From: Acidisphaera sp. L21
GTDB lineage: Bacteria; Pseudomonadota; Alphaproteobacteria; Acetobacterales; Acetobacteraceae
Length of the DNA stretch: 55,558 nt
Assembly: GCF_009765685.1 (NCBI RefSeq)
Contig: NZ_LMUY01000081.1
Location: 1-55,558, forward strand
Reading direction: 5' to 3'
Shown here: piece after piece, positions 35,887 to 45,211 of the stretch
Position numbering within the stretch: position 1 is the stretch's first letter
How the letters are laid out: each line of letters opens with the position of its first letter
Made by a program: the position numbers and the translations under genes
The notes under the pieces: generated by a model
Told to the model about the DNA's origin: nothing
The model's database searches: none
The model's input: only the letters and a program-made list of their open reading frames with translations

Positions 35887-38529
35887 TCACTCTATATTTT
35901 GTCCTTCTGAAGCATTCGGTGACGAGGTCTCGCCAAGCAGCTTCTCGCGCAACTCTCGAACAATGATGACGGGAATACCTGCACTTGCCAAGGTGCTCGC
36001 ATTAGCGCGCATCCAATCGCGGCACGCATCCTGATCAAGGCTATCTTGTGCTATCACCTCATACAGGGCAACGGCGCTCATCCTGGAAAGGCCTAGCTCC
36101 ATGAGCGAAAGCAATGTTTGAGTCGAGATGCCGAATTCCAGGGCCAGCCCAATGTCGAAGCGCTCCTGAAGAAGGTCGGCACGCCCGATGTCATTAAGGT
36201 GGACCTTCAGGACATCTACATAGGCGGCGATGTACTTCGGTGCGGCGAACCGCGCGGTTTGTTCGACCATCTCCATAGTCTGGCGACAGACCTTCGGGAC
36301 GTCGATGACCTTTCCGCCCCTGCGAAGATTCTCGATTCGGGTCTTGATCATTCGAGCGAGCGACCAACCGCGGAGCCAGCGCTGCACAGTAACGGCATGC
36401 CCGTAGATCAGCTTATCCGGCTTAAAGGCCGGATAGAGATGATCGTTGATCGTCTGCATAACGAACATCATTGACGTCACCGCCTCTTCGTCCTCAGTAG
36501 CTGCGGGAACCAGGTCTTCCGCATCGCCCGAATGCCGTCCGAAGAATTCGAGAAGGGATTGCATCGCAATGGCACTCACGCCCGGATGCCGTGAGACCAA
36601 TGCCGGAGGCAATTGATTACCCTTGCATAGTTCAGTGAGCGCCTTGTCCAGGCTCGCTATGAAATCCGGATCGTGTCGCTTCGCGAATGCCGCATCGGCG
36701 ACAGTGTCGGCTCGCAGGAATGTCGAAATCAAATAGGACGAGACCTGTTCGAGGTTGGAGTTTAGTCCCACCTCCTCCATCAACATGCCAGAGCGCCCTT
36801 TTAGAAAGCCGAGTATCTCATCCGGGGCCTCCATTACCGCGTCCGTCTCACGCTTAATTTCGTAGCGTGCACGTTTTGGCACGCCCTGCGGCCACGCCTC
36901 CTCGTCGTGAGGATCAATGCAGACGATCTTGCCCTGAAACTCGTCGCCCCATCGACCCGCACGACCGGCCAAATTCCAGAAGTCGTGCGCTAGCATGTGC
37001 TTGCCGCTCCCCTTCCTTGGGCCGCGAAGCACAATCATTCGGCATGAAAGATTAACACCCTCAATAAGGGTCGAGGTACAGACCAGGAACCGGATCTTGC
37101 CGGACTTAAAGAGCCGCTCGATTTCGGAACGCAGCAGCGACGGCATATTGCCGTAGTGAAATGCGACCCCTCGCTCAACGAGCGGCGCGAGCAGGTAGCC
37201 AGGGTGTACCCCCTTTCGAGAAAGGTCCGCAAGGGCCGCCAACTCGAGGTCGATCGCCCCCCGGGGGGCGCCCTGATTTAGGAGAAAGGCGATCTGCTCC
37301 GCTTCGACGGGCCCGTTGGCGTAGATTAGCGTGCCCGAACGTTGGCCCGTCAAGGCCTCGGCGATAAACGCAACCCTCTTCCGAAGCCCGCCTGGACGGT
37401 TTGCCAGGCTTAGGACACCCACGTTCTCAGGCTCGTCGTTACGACGGACTGCCAATTCGTATTTAGTGGTCTGGCGCCTGACCTGCTGGGCGAACAGGAC
37501 GTTTTGAAGCACAGTTGGTGCATCGCTCTCGACAACCCGGCGGCCAACCGATGCCGGCGCGTCGTCGAGCAGGGTCCGTGGGTTCTGTGTCGCCGGACTG
37601 ATAAAGACCGCCCGAACGTTCGGACTGGTCCTCATCACGCGCTCGATTGCATCCTGCAGGATCACCCCTCGCTTGCTATCACCGATCTTGTGGGCCTCGT
37701 CCACGAGCAATAGATCGATTGTCATCTCGTCGGCCAGCGCATTGGCGAACAGGTGCAGTCGCTCCTGGGTGAAGACAGCGATCAGCGGGGGGCCACCCTC
37801 TCGCATGGCCAGATACTGGTCGGTCAAAGGGAGTGAGCTGACCCGCATCTGATCGGCGTCGATGCCCGCACCTGCCAACATGCTCTTGAGGTTCGTCTCG
37901 GTCTCGCTCACCAGCGCGCGGGTCGGGGCAAGGTACACAACCATTCGAGCCCTCTTCGCCCGGACCTGGTCGAGCAACCATTGCAACACCAAGTAAGTCT
38001 TCCCGCACGCGGTCGGCGCCGAGGCGGATATCCAGCTGTGATCTTCTTGTGCGTCGGTCCAGAAGGATCGCTGGAAGGCGTTCACCTCCATGAGCCCGCC
38101 GTCTGCCTCAAACACTACTGAATTTTTGAGGCGGTTTCGCGTTAATTCCAGCCGAGCACCGACACCCAAGCGCGTGTCGAAATCCGTTCCTACCTCGCCC
38201 CTCCGCTGTGAGAGCGCAACTGCCAGTTTGTTGGAAAGCTGCTCGAACAGCAATGCTGCGGCATCCCGCGTCGGGCCACGCTCCGTCAACGTCATCGCGG
38301 AAGTCGCAATCAGCAGCGCCGCCTCGCGAGGGGATCGGCTCTCCGAGCGCGCCAGGATGCTGCCGGCGAGCAGCAACCGATTCCAGTCGATATTCATCAC
38401 GGCCTTGCCGATGGCCTCGATCGGCTCCACGTTTTCGAGCTCTTGGAGCGCGTTAACCCTCGAGAGCAGGATAAGATCGCTGGCCACTCCCTCGGTGAGT
38501 AGCCAATCGATAAGTTCCTCTTCACTCAT
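35887..38529 (-). CDS. hamB: HamB, helicase of a Hachiman defence system
   Basis: An 880-residue superfamily 2 helicase. Walker A is ASAPTACGKTYLV (about residues 198-210), the DEAH box is LLLVDEAHKIGD, motif III is the variant ISPATQNP, and motif VI is NLAGRAGRWGD. A helical N-terminal and C-terminal domain flank the core. The ATG at 38529 overlaps the hamA stop codon (ATGA), which fixes the start although the frame extends to 38613. In Hachiman, HamB senses damaged or foreign DNA and unleashes HamA. Confidence 0.9.
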   Translation of the reverse strand: MSEEELIDWLLTEGVASDLILLSRVNALQELENVEPIEAIGKAVMNIDWNRLLLAGSILARSESRSPREAALLIATSAMTLTERGPTRDAAALLFEQLSNKLAVALSQRRGEVGTDFDTRLGVGARLELTRNRLKNSVVFEADGGLMEVNAFQRSFWTDAQEDHSWISASAPTACGKTYLVLQWLLDQVRAKRARMVVYLAPTRALVSETETNLKSMLAGAGIDADQMRVSSLPLTDQYLAMREGGPPLIAVFTQERLHLFANALADEMTIDLLLVDEAHKIGDSKRGVILQDAIERVMRTSPNVRAVFISPATQNPRTLLDDAPASVGRRVVESDAPTVLQNVLFAQQVRRQTTKYELAVRRNDEPENVGVLSLANRPGGLRKRVAFIAEALTGQRSGTLIYANGPVEAEQIAFLLNQGAPRGAIDLELAALADLSRKGVHPGYLLAPLVERGVAFHYGNMPSLLRSEIERLFKSGKIRFLVCTSTLIEGVNLSCRMIVLRGPRKGSGKHMLAHDFWNLAGRAGRWGDEFQGKIVCIDPHDEEAWPQGVPKRARYEIKRETDAVMEAPDEILGFLKGRSGMLMEEVGLNSNLEQVSSYLISTFLRADTVADAAFAKRHDPDFIASLDKALTELCKGNQLPPALVSRHPGVSAIAMQSLLEFFGRHSGDAEDLVPAATEDEEAVTSMMFVMQTINDHLYPAFKPDKLIYGHAVTVQRWLRGWSLARMIKTRIENLRRGGKVIDVPKVCRQTMEMVEQTARFAAPKYIAAYVDVLKVHLNDIGRADLLQERFDIGLALEFGISTQTLLSLMELGLSRMSAVALYEVIAQDSLDQDACRDWMRANASTLASAGIPVIIVRELREKLLGETSSPNASEGQNIE

Positions 38530-39491
38530 TTGGACAGACCCAAAGATGCCAGCACCGCGCTGCGAAAAGCGTCGGCGTCGGGAAGAGGTAGGCAGAGGAA
38601 TTCTATCCGGCAATCGGTCAACTGCTCAAGGGCAAGCCGGTTCCCGACATTCTTAGACCACTGCTTTAGCGTCTCCCTAGACGCGTCGACGATGTCGTTC
38701 GCGCCACACTTCCCATCAGCGGCGGGGTAGCTATCGCTGTCAAAGCCAACCAAAGCGACTGCACGATACCGTTTCCTCTTCACGAGCGGGTCTGTCTGGT
38801 CGAAGAACCGACGCAGCGATGCATTGAGTTCGGGCTTCCCTAGATCGGCTCGCTCACTCAGCAGGACGAGGTCGCGTTCGCGCTTCGCCGCTTCCCCCTC
38901 TTCCTCGTCAAGGAACGGCTTCAACGAGCTTAGGCATTCGCGGATCGCCTTTGCCGCATCCGAGTGGATCTTTGACTCGCCCCAATATAGATTCAAAATG
39001 CCGTCCTCGTCGACGTCGGCATACACTCCGTCTGCGCCGTGGTAATGCACCTGCGCGCTGGTTTTGAGTGACATCTTGCAAAGTATCTGCGGCAAACCGA
39101 GGAAGCGCTCAGCAAGCAAGTATAGGAGGAGCTCACCACCCTCGCCGGACGTCTTCAGGTCGGTAAACGTCCCGAGTGCGCGATGGTAAAGTTCGACCGT
39201 GGCAGCGAACCCACCCTCTCGGTTGTCGCGCTCTCTGGCACGCTGACGAGCCTCATGCGGGATTGCATAGTCGATCACCGCAGTGCGAATGAATTCGGCG
39301 AGGCGGGCTACGCTCACACGCCCGTTGGCGTCTACCTTCAGGCAGTGGCAGTGAATTCGGACCTTGCATCCCGCGATCTCGAGATCACGCTCCACTAGAT
39401 CGAGGTGAACCTCGAGCGTCTTGGGTTTGGAGGCGATTGCCTGACTGAAGTCTGCTAGCGACAGCGGCGCCAGCGAATCCGTTTCAGCCAA
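38526..39491 (-). CDS. hamA: HamA, DUF1837 nuclease effector of Hachiman
   Basis: A 321-residue DUF1837 protein. The conserved block is visible: SGEGGELLLYLLAERFLGLP (about 115-134), KMSLKTSAQVHY, GADGVYADV and LYWGESKIH (about 168-176). The last holds the E-x-K pair that, with the Asp of HGADG, forms the PD-(D/E)xK-like nuclease site. The start codon is TTG with a G-rich ribosome binding site about eight bases upstream. It is coupled to hamB by a 4-base overlap. Known role: DNA degradation on phage infection. Confidence 0.9.
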   Translation of the reverse strand: MAETDSLAPLSLADFSQAIASKPKTLEVHLDLVERDLEIAGCKVRIHCHCLKVDANGRVSVARLAEFIRTAVIDYAIPHEARQRARERDNREGGFAATVELYHRALGTFTDLKTSGEGGELLLYLLAERFLGLPQILCKMSLKTSAQVHYHGADGVYADVDEDGILNLYWGESKIHSDAAKAIRECLSSLKPFLDEEEGEAAKRERDLVLLSERADLGKPELNASLRRFFDQTDPLVKRKRYRAVALVGFDSDSYPAADGKCGANDIVDASRETLKQWSKNVGNRLALEQLTDCRIEFLCLPLPDADAFRSAVLASLGLSK

Positions 39492-40119
39492 AACTACGCC
39501 CCCGTGTTACAAGCCGTATGACCACCTTTGCTTATCGACTATTCCGGTCGCCGGCCATCTCCATGTGTAAACGTGTCGCGTTCAGGAAATGATCCAATCC
39601 CGTCGCAGCTGTCAGTTTTTCCTCATCTGTAAGAATAAAGCCCGTAATCGAATCAGTGGCTTGCTCTTTTACCGCGAGAATAAGCAAGGGGTCTTTCCCT
39701 TAACGATGAGAACGTTCATAAGCATGGATGCTCCGATGGCTTGAAATCAGCCATGAAAACAGGGGATTACGATCTCCAAGAGGCATCCTATAGAGGATCC
39801 GGCGGACCTGGCCTGGAAAGGCGTAGAACGGGATAACTTCCTGCCAGGCGCGACGCCAGCTGTAAGTTTTCCTCAACTATGAGAATTAGATCTCCAGCTA
39901 AATCAAGGTCTTGCACTTTTACCACGAGAATGAGAAAAGGTCTTTTCCCTTAACGATGAGAGCCCATCATTGAGTTGGCCTGGCGTTCCGATAGCCGAAA
40001 ATTGCCAAAGAACAAAAGGAGTTACAGATTCGAGAAAGGCTCCCTCAGCGTGGGAAGGCTGCGATATTCTCATAGTTGAGGGAAATCTGCTGCAAATCGG
40101 GCGGTTATCGCAGTTAAGG
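39492..40119. other. Non-coding junction carrying iterated motifs
   Basis: No gene is supported between hamA and the traG fragment. Two diverged direct copies of a roughly 185-base unit (39606-39790 and 39852-40047) share blocks such as TTTTACC.CGAGAAT and CCCTTAACGATGAGA. Together with two inverted copies further right they form an array described as a repeat feature. The open minus-strand frame from 39903 is an artefact of traG reading through this array. Confidence 0.6.
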
Positions 40120-40122
40120 GAC
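39616..40122. repeat. Array of about eight degenerate 20-base motifs, direct then inverted
   Basis: Consensus about TTTTCCCTTAACGATGAGAA. Plus-strand copies: 39616-39637, 39666-39684 (variant), 39692-39714, 39867-39886, 39916-39934 (variant), 39941-39964. Minus-strand copies: 40065-40086 and 40103-40122. The array ends exactly where the TraG homology stops. It resembles recombinase arm-type sites, iterons or a transposon end; which one cannot be told from the sequence alone. Confidence 0.6.
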
Positions 40123-40985
40123 TCTGACAGCGGGAGCTGCATCACCTCGCCTGGCGTTAACAGCGGGCGCGCGGTCTCAGAGCGCGACACCATGAGATGC
40201 CCGAGCCACGGCGACAGCAGGCTCCCGGCATAGTTCTTCATAGCCTTCATCTCGGTCGCAGTGCCCAGCGCATCGCTGACGCGCTTGGCGGTCCGCTCGT
40301 CGTTGGCCGCGAAGCTGACCCGGACATGGCAGTTGTCGAGGATCGAGTTGTTGGGACCGTAGGCCTTCTCGATCTGGTTCAGCGACTGGGCGATGAGAAA
40401 GCTCTTGATGACGTAGCCGGCCATGAAGGCCAGCGCGGACTCGAAGAAGTCGAGGCGGCCGAGCGCCGGAAACTCGTCGAGCATCAAGAGGAGCCGGCGT
40501 CGCCCGGCCTTGGCCTGCAGGTCCTCCGTCAACCGCCGGCCGACCTGGTTGAGGATCAGGCGGATCAGCGGCTTGGTCCGGTTGATGTCGGACGGCGGCA
40601 CGACGAGGTATAGTGTGGTCGGCCGGGCGCCGGCCACGATGTCACCGATCCGCCAGTCGCAGCGTCGCGTCACCTCGGCCACGACAGGATCCCGGTAGAG
40701 GCCGAGAAACGACATGGCTGTGCTCAGCACGCCGGACCGTTCGTTGCCGGACTTGTTCAGCAGCTCGCGCGCGGCGGAGGCGACGACAGGATGGACGCCG
40801 GCTTCGCCGAGATGCGGCGTCTGCATCATGGCCGAGAGCGTCGATTCGATCGGCCGCTTCGGATCGGACAGGAACGAGGCGACACCCGCGAGCGTCTTGT
40901 CCTCCTCGGCATAGAGGACGTGAAGAATCGCTCCGACCAGGGGGGCGTGGCTGGTCTTTTCCCAATGGTTCCGCTTCTCTAGGCT
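40120..40985 (-). pseudogene. TraG/VirD4 coupling protein fragment
   Basis: About 285 codons match the second half of conjugative coupling proteins: KTSHAPLVGAILHVLYAEED at the beginning, LLLMLDEFPALGRLDFFE (Walker B) in the middle, VRVSFAANDERTAKRVSDALG, and LLTPGEVMQLP at the end. The Walker A half is missing at 40985, where a caspase-like frame on the other strand begins. After PGEVMQLP the protein turns into sequence translated from the repeat array. It is broken at both ends, so conjugation is not functional here. Confidence 0.8.
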
Positions 40986-40995
40986 GCGCGACGAC

Positions 40996-42192
40996 TTGTT
41001 GGAGCCGCTCGCCGACAGCGACTGTCGTCAGGCGTTTGTCTTTGTCGACGCGTGCGCGGAGAAATTTAGGGAAGGGCTCGAATCACGCGACGTAATTTCC
41101 AACCTCGACGCTGATGAGGTCGAGGAGTTTCTCGACAGTGGTTGGTATCTTGGGGTCTTCCTTTCCTGCTCGCCTGGCGAAAAGTCATATCCCGCCGCGC
41201 ATCTCGGTCATGGTGTGTGGACCCATTTTGTCCTTGAGGCGATGTCGGGACGGGCAGATCGGGCTCTCACGCGAGATCGTTGGCTGACCGACGCCGGGCT
41301 GCGGGACTACTTAGGTGTCGAGGTCCCGCGGTTCATGACGCGTGAAATGCAAGTCCGCGGAACTCAGACCCCTCAGGCAGTTCTCTCGGGGTCGAACTCG
41401 TTTCGGACCCACCATATCCCAGAGCCGCCAGCGGCCCCCGCCGACGCCGCCCTGGCGGGTATCAGGTTGCGCAACAACAGCGAGTTCCTTGAGGGAGCTG
41501 AAACCGGAGCGATCCGCCAACTCGATGGCTTCAAACGCGGTTACCACAAGGTCCCGACTGACATAAACGACTCCGCTGAAGGCTGGTGTCATCGCCCACT
41601 TGCTGACCGCGGCGCCGAGGAGCTGCAGGAACTATATCAGCGCGCCCGGGCCGCGCTAAATGCGCGCCGAAAGGACCTACGCAAAGAGGAAGATGGCGGG
41701 TCTGGGGACCTGGACACCCCGGCGTTCCGATACTCGATTGAGACCGGGCAGAACCCCGAAGATCCTGCTGAGTACATCATCCGTCGTCGCCTGGAATTGC
41801 GGCAGGGATGGGCCGCTCATAGGGCCGCCATCGATGAGCTCTTCGGGAGCGAGTTTGACCGGCTTGTGATCGAGTTCGAAAGCATCGATGAGACTTTCGA
41901 TGATTTCATAGAAAAGCTTGAAGACATTCGAGATGACCAGGGCGGAGAGGTCGACGACGACGATCGGAACCAGCGCGTCGCGAACGAGCGCGATAGCGTT
42001 ACCTTTACCTTCGACCTGAAAAAGCGATGGCTGGAGATTTCGTTCGGCCAGTCGGGCGCGCTTGAGCTTGTCGATGCAGCGCAAAGGTTTCAGTTAGGAA
42101 TTGGACGGCCAAGTCCTATGCTGGGGGCGCCCATTCACACCAGCGTGCCGTCACCGATCCGCGTCCCCGTGCCCAAGCGGCGGCGATCATAA
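40996..42192 (+). pseudogene. Caspase-like (peptidase C14) protein, N-terminus lost
   Basis: 398 codons. The opening AFVFVDACAEKF is the caspase-fold strand with the catalytic Cys, and LSCSPGEKSYPAAHLGHGVWTHFVLEAM follows as in C14 peptidases (quoted in two parts, about residues 55-82). The N-terminal third with the catalytic His is absent, the first codons abut the broken traG and the nominal start is TTG. The C-terminal half is acidic, helical and unassigned, probably the sensor or effector-associated part. It ends four bases before the convergent HEPN gene. Confidence 0.65.
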
Positions 42193-42196
42193 TCGG

Positions 42197-42787
42197 TCAT
42201 TCATGCCAATCGAAGCATCCAGTCTCGGCGAGAAACACCCGAAGAATGCGATCTGATTTAAGAACGAGCTGACGGTCGCGGGGGTTCTGTGGGGATTTCT
42301 CACCATGAAACAGATTGCATCGCACCTGGTAGATCGTGCGCAACAACTGTTCCCATGAGGGCGTATCGCCTAGGAGCCATGCCAAGGGTTGCTGCTTGAC
42401 ATTGGCTGCTTGACAGGCCGCGGTCAGATCATCGTGCTGCAACCACCAAAGGGCGTCGCGGCCAAGCTTCTTGCGTACGTCGCGTACGTTCAGCACTGGC
42501 CACATCGCAGCAAAATCCGCAACAAGACGATGGAATGACCGAGAAGTATGCGTGAGCGCTATGTAGGCCTCGATGAGGCGAGTATTCGCGGCGAAAACCC
42601 GGATCATGTCGGCGTCAGTCTCCCGTTCGGTGACCGCCGCCATCCAGCCGTTGAAGGCCATCCAGATATTGACGAATGACATGAAGGCCGACCGCTGGCG
42701 ATCCGCGTTCTCCATAAGATCCAAGACAAGATCCTTAGTCTCGGGCTCCATGACTCGGAAGTTGCTGAAATTCGTCATCGCCGTCAC
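42197..42787 (-). CDS. HEPN-like protein (R-x4-H), partner of the XRE-GTPase
   Basis: A 196-residue helical protein. The last third reads TIYQVRCNLFHGEKSP, with Arg156 and His161 forming the R-x4-H motif of HEPN ribonucleases, followed by D..LV in the usual place. The N-terminal helices (FVNIWMAFNGWMAAV) match Apea-like HEPN domains, where NIWMAFN is common. The ATG overlaps the GTPase stop codon (ATGA), so the pair is translationally coupled. HEPN proteins commonly cleave RNA in toxin-antitoxin or abortive-infection systems; that role is inferred here. Confidence 0.7.
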   Translation of the reverse strand: MTAMTNFSNFRVMEPETKDLVLDLMENADRQRSAFMSFVNIWMAFNGWMAAVTERETDADMIRVFAANTRLIEAYIALTHTSRSFHRLVADFAAMWPVLNVRDVRKKLGRDALWWLQHDDLTAACQAANVKQQPLAWLLGDTPSWEQLLRTIYQVRCNLFHGEKSPQNPRDRQLVLKSDRILRVFLAETGCFDWHE

Positions 42788-44949
42788 TCGTTGGATTGTA
42801 CAGACGCAACCGGCGTCTCGGCGGTGAGGCCGGCAGCTCGGCGAACCGGCGCGATGAAACTGGTCTCCCAGGCTCGGGTGACGCGGCGGTCGAGCTCTTC
42901 CCGCAATTCGACGTTTTCCTCGAACCAGCCCCGCAGCTCTGCGGCAACCCTGTCGCGATAGCCGCCCATATTCGTACCATAGGCTGCCTCACAGCGATCC
43001 CAGAGGTCCTGCGCGCGCCCTAGGGGCTCGTGGTAGACCGCTGCGGCGTGATGCCGTGAAGCATTCACGAAATCGGCCTCCCACTGCGCCGCATTGGCGA
43101 GAATCTGGGCCAGAAAGCCATGTGCGCTGGCCAGCTCGGGATTGCCTTGGTCCGACTCGATAATCGCCGTCAGTCCGGCGATAACCTCGGACGAGCGAAC
43201 CTTGGCCTCAGCCGCAGCGCCGTCGCCGAGATACTGAAAGACATCGAAGTTCCAGAAACGTCCAGCACGGCGCGTCGCCGCCCATACGGTGCGCGGGTGC
43301 AGGGTGGTGACCGCCGCAATCAATCGGTCATGAGCAGGCCGGCGTACGCCGCGCAGTGCATGGTGACGGTCAGCGAAGCGCTCTAGGTTACCGCCAACCG
43401 CCTGCATCGCCGCGAGGGCTTGGGCTTCCTGCCGGTTCGACAGCATCTGGTCGACTGCGGCAATCGTAGCGCGCGCCGCGTCGGCCTGGACCTTGCGGAC
43501 CGATCCGATCTTGTCCAGCACGAAGGTCGTGAGATCGGCGGGATTGTCAGCGCTGGCGTCGAAAGCGAATGCCTCGACACCCTGCATCCCGATTTTCTGC
43601 AGAGCGTCCTCTACGTGGCCGAGCTTGATGTCGTAGCCTTGGGCGACGTCCTCGGCGCTCTCCCCCGAGTCATGACGCATGGATAGTGCATCGCCCGAGC
43701 GCGCCAGTGCGACAACTGCGACGCGGTTCAGCAGCGCAGAATCAGCGTCAGTTTCAGTGACATAAGTCAGGAGATTCTGAGCGCTTGGATCGGGCGCGCT
43801 CCCCCATTTCGAGCAGAGTAAAGTCACTGCGCGGTCGTTTTTGAGGTGAGCTAAGATGTCGGGGCGTACCGCGCTGCCGTCGACCCCTCGCGTATCCACC
43901 ACTGCGATCGCCAGGCGGGCGCCGGGAACAAGGCTGAAGGGTACGGTTACGGTGATGAGCGCCGGGAGGGAGAAGTCATCATGCCGGCCGTTGTTGATCG
44001 CCGTGAAGGTCGATCGCAGCCACTGGCGTCCGGCTTTGGGATCGACGCCGTCGAAATCGATGGCGCGTCGGCTTCGGCGCCACAAGCTGAGGCGCGCGGC
44101 GAACTCTGCCGTTAGGTCATCGAGCTTTGGATATTGACGAGCGAGATCGGCGGCAGGGTCCAGGCCTGCGACCACGCCTTTGCGTGATCGAGGAGGCCGA
44201 GGCAACTTTGCCATGTTGCGCAGCGCACGTTCGACCTCTTCGGCCGGTTTGAAATCCGCCGACGAGGGTGAACTCTCACCGCCGAGCTTTTCGTGAACGC
44301 CCCGGCAAACCTCGGCGACAAGCTTGTAGACCTCCTCATCGGTGATGGGTTCGACCGTCAACGCAAAGCGCTCGCCGGTCTCAACGCGGACGTCACAGAG
44401 CGTCGTCCGCCCCCCGCCCGTGTCCAGCATCATCCCCTTGAGATCGGCGGCGGTAGCTGCGTCGATCACCAGGCCGGTCTGCCGGCAAGCGGCCGTCGTC
44501 TTGCCGACGCCGATCTCACCGACGTAGACGACGTCGTGGTCAAGGGCGAGGAGGTAGTGGCCTGCTTCCTCAAGCCGCTTTTCGAGAAGCTCCGCTTGAC
44601 CCGCCAACACCGTCGGCACTTGTCCATCGGCTAGGAATGCGTGGATGCGGGCTAGCCCGCACTCGATCGCCACCAACACGTCGAGATCGGGGTGTCGCAG
44701 AGACGGCTGCGGCAAATGCAGCCACTCAACCTTCAGCAGATCCGCGAAAGAGCGTGCGCGAGGCGTACCCAGCGCTTCGAGAAATGACGTTATGTCGACG
44801 TCGTCGCCATCGCCGGCTTCGATACGGGAGACGCGCGTCTGATTGGCGCTCATACGTTCGGCGACTTGGCGCTGCGTCATGCCTGCAGCATCGCGGATTT
44901 CAGCGAGGATGGCACCAGTTTCCGTGTTCACCTTCAGCCTCCGACACAT
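42784..44949 (-). CDS. XRE helix-turn-helix fused to a dynamin-like/P-loop GTPase
   Basis: A 721-residue protein. An XRE-type HTH lies at about 11-65 (MTQRQVAERMSANQTRVSRIE). A P-loop GTPase core follows: G1 GEIGVGKTT (144-152), a Thr-bearing DTGGGRTTLCDV switch (176-187), G3 VVDTRGVDG (350-358) and a G4-like LLCSKWGSAPD (377-387). The C-terminal 300 residues are helical, with IESDQGNPELASAHG. A DNA-binding domain on such a GTPase is unusual and suggests the protein represses its own promoter and senses an infection cue through the GTPase. It precedes the HEPN gene with a 4-base overlap. Confidence 0.75.
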   Translation of the reverse strand: MCRRLKVNTETGAILAEIRDAAGMTQRQVAERMSANQTRVSRIEAGDGDDVDITSFLEALGTPRARSFADLLKVEWLHLPQPSLRHPDLDVLVAIECGLARIHAFLADGQVPTVLAGQAELLEKRLEEAGHYLLALDHDVVYVGEIGVGKTTAACRQTGLVIDAATAADLKGMMLDTGGGRTTLCDVRVETGERFALTVEPITDEEVYKLVAEVCRGVHEKLGGESSPSSADFKPAEEVERALRNMAKLPRPPRSRKGVVAGLDPAADLARQYPKLDDLTAEFAARLSLWRRSRRAIDFDGVDPKAGRQWLRSTFTAINNGRHDDFSLPALITVTVPFSLVPGARLAIAVVDTRGVDGSAVRPDILAHLKNDRAVTLLCSKWGSAPDPSAQNLLTYVTETDADSALLNRVAVVALARSGDALSMRHDSGESAEDVAQGYDIKLGHVEDALQKIGMQGVEAFAFDASADNPADLTTFVLDKIGSVRKVQADAARATIAAVDQMLSNRQEAQALAAMQAVGGNLERFADRHHALRGVRRPAHDRLIAAVTTLHPRTVWAATRRAGRFWNFDVFQYLGDGAAAEAKVRSSEVIAGLTAIIESDQGNPELASAHGFLAQILANAAQWEADFVNASRHHAAAVYHEPLGRAQDLWDRCEAAYGTNMGGYRDRVAAELRGWFEENVELREELDRRVTRAWETSFIAPVRRAAGLTAETPVASVQSNE

Positions 44950-44962
44950 TCAGATTGACATT

Positions 44963-44991
44963 GAATATATTCCGGACTCTATTGAATGCAA
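44963..44991 (-). promoter_or_regulatory. Promoter with overlapping palindrome for the XRE-GTPase gene
   Basis: Read on the minus strand, TTGCAT (44986-44991) and TATATT (44964-44969) are spaced by 16 bases, a good sigma-70 arrangement. The -10 lies in the perfect palindrome GAATATATTC (44963-44972). The leader would be only about ten bases. A dyad over the -10 just ahead of an XRE-domain gene fits autorepression. Confidence 0.45.
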
Positions 44992-45211
44992 GGTCGAAGG
45001 TTGTCGGACTGGTCCGGGTCTTCACCCGCGTCGTGTCGTTGTGAGAGGTCCGAAGCTCAGATGTCGCGGCTCCACCGAGCCAGAGTGGCGGTTCCTTCCG
45101 TGGATCGGGCCCGATGCCGTGATGGCAAAGGCCGAGCTTTGGTACGTGTCAGCACACGTCTGCTCTCGTTCGTGTTGTAGTATCGGGAAACAGAACAATA
45201 GGGAGGTGCGT

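Noticed and set aside
39903-40119. C-terminal extension of the TraG frame
   Set aside because: TraG similarity ends after PGEVMQLP and the rest is translated from the repeat array.
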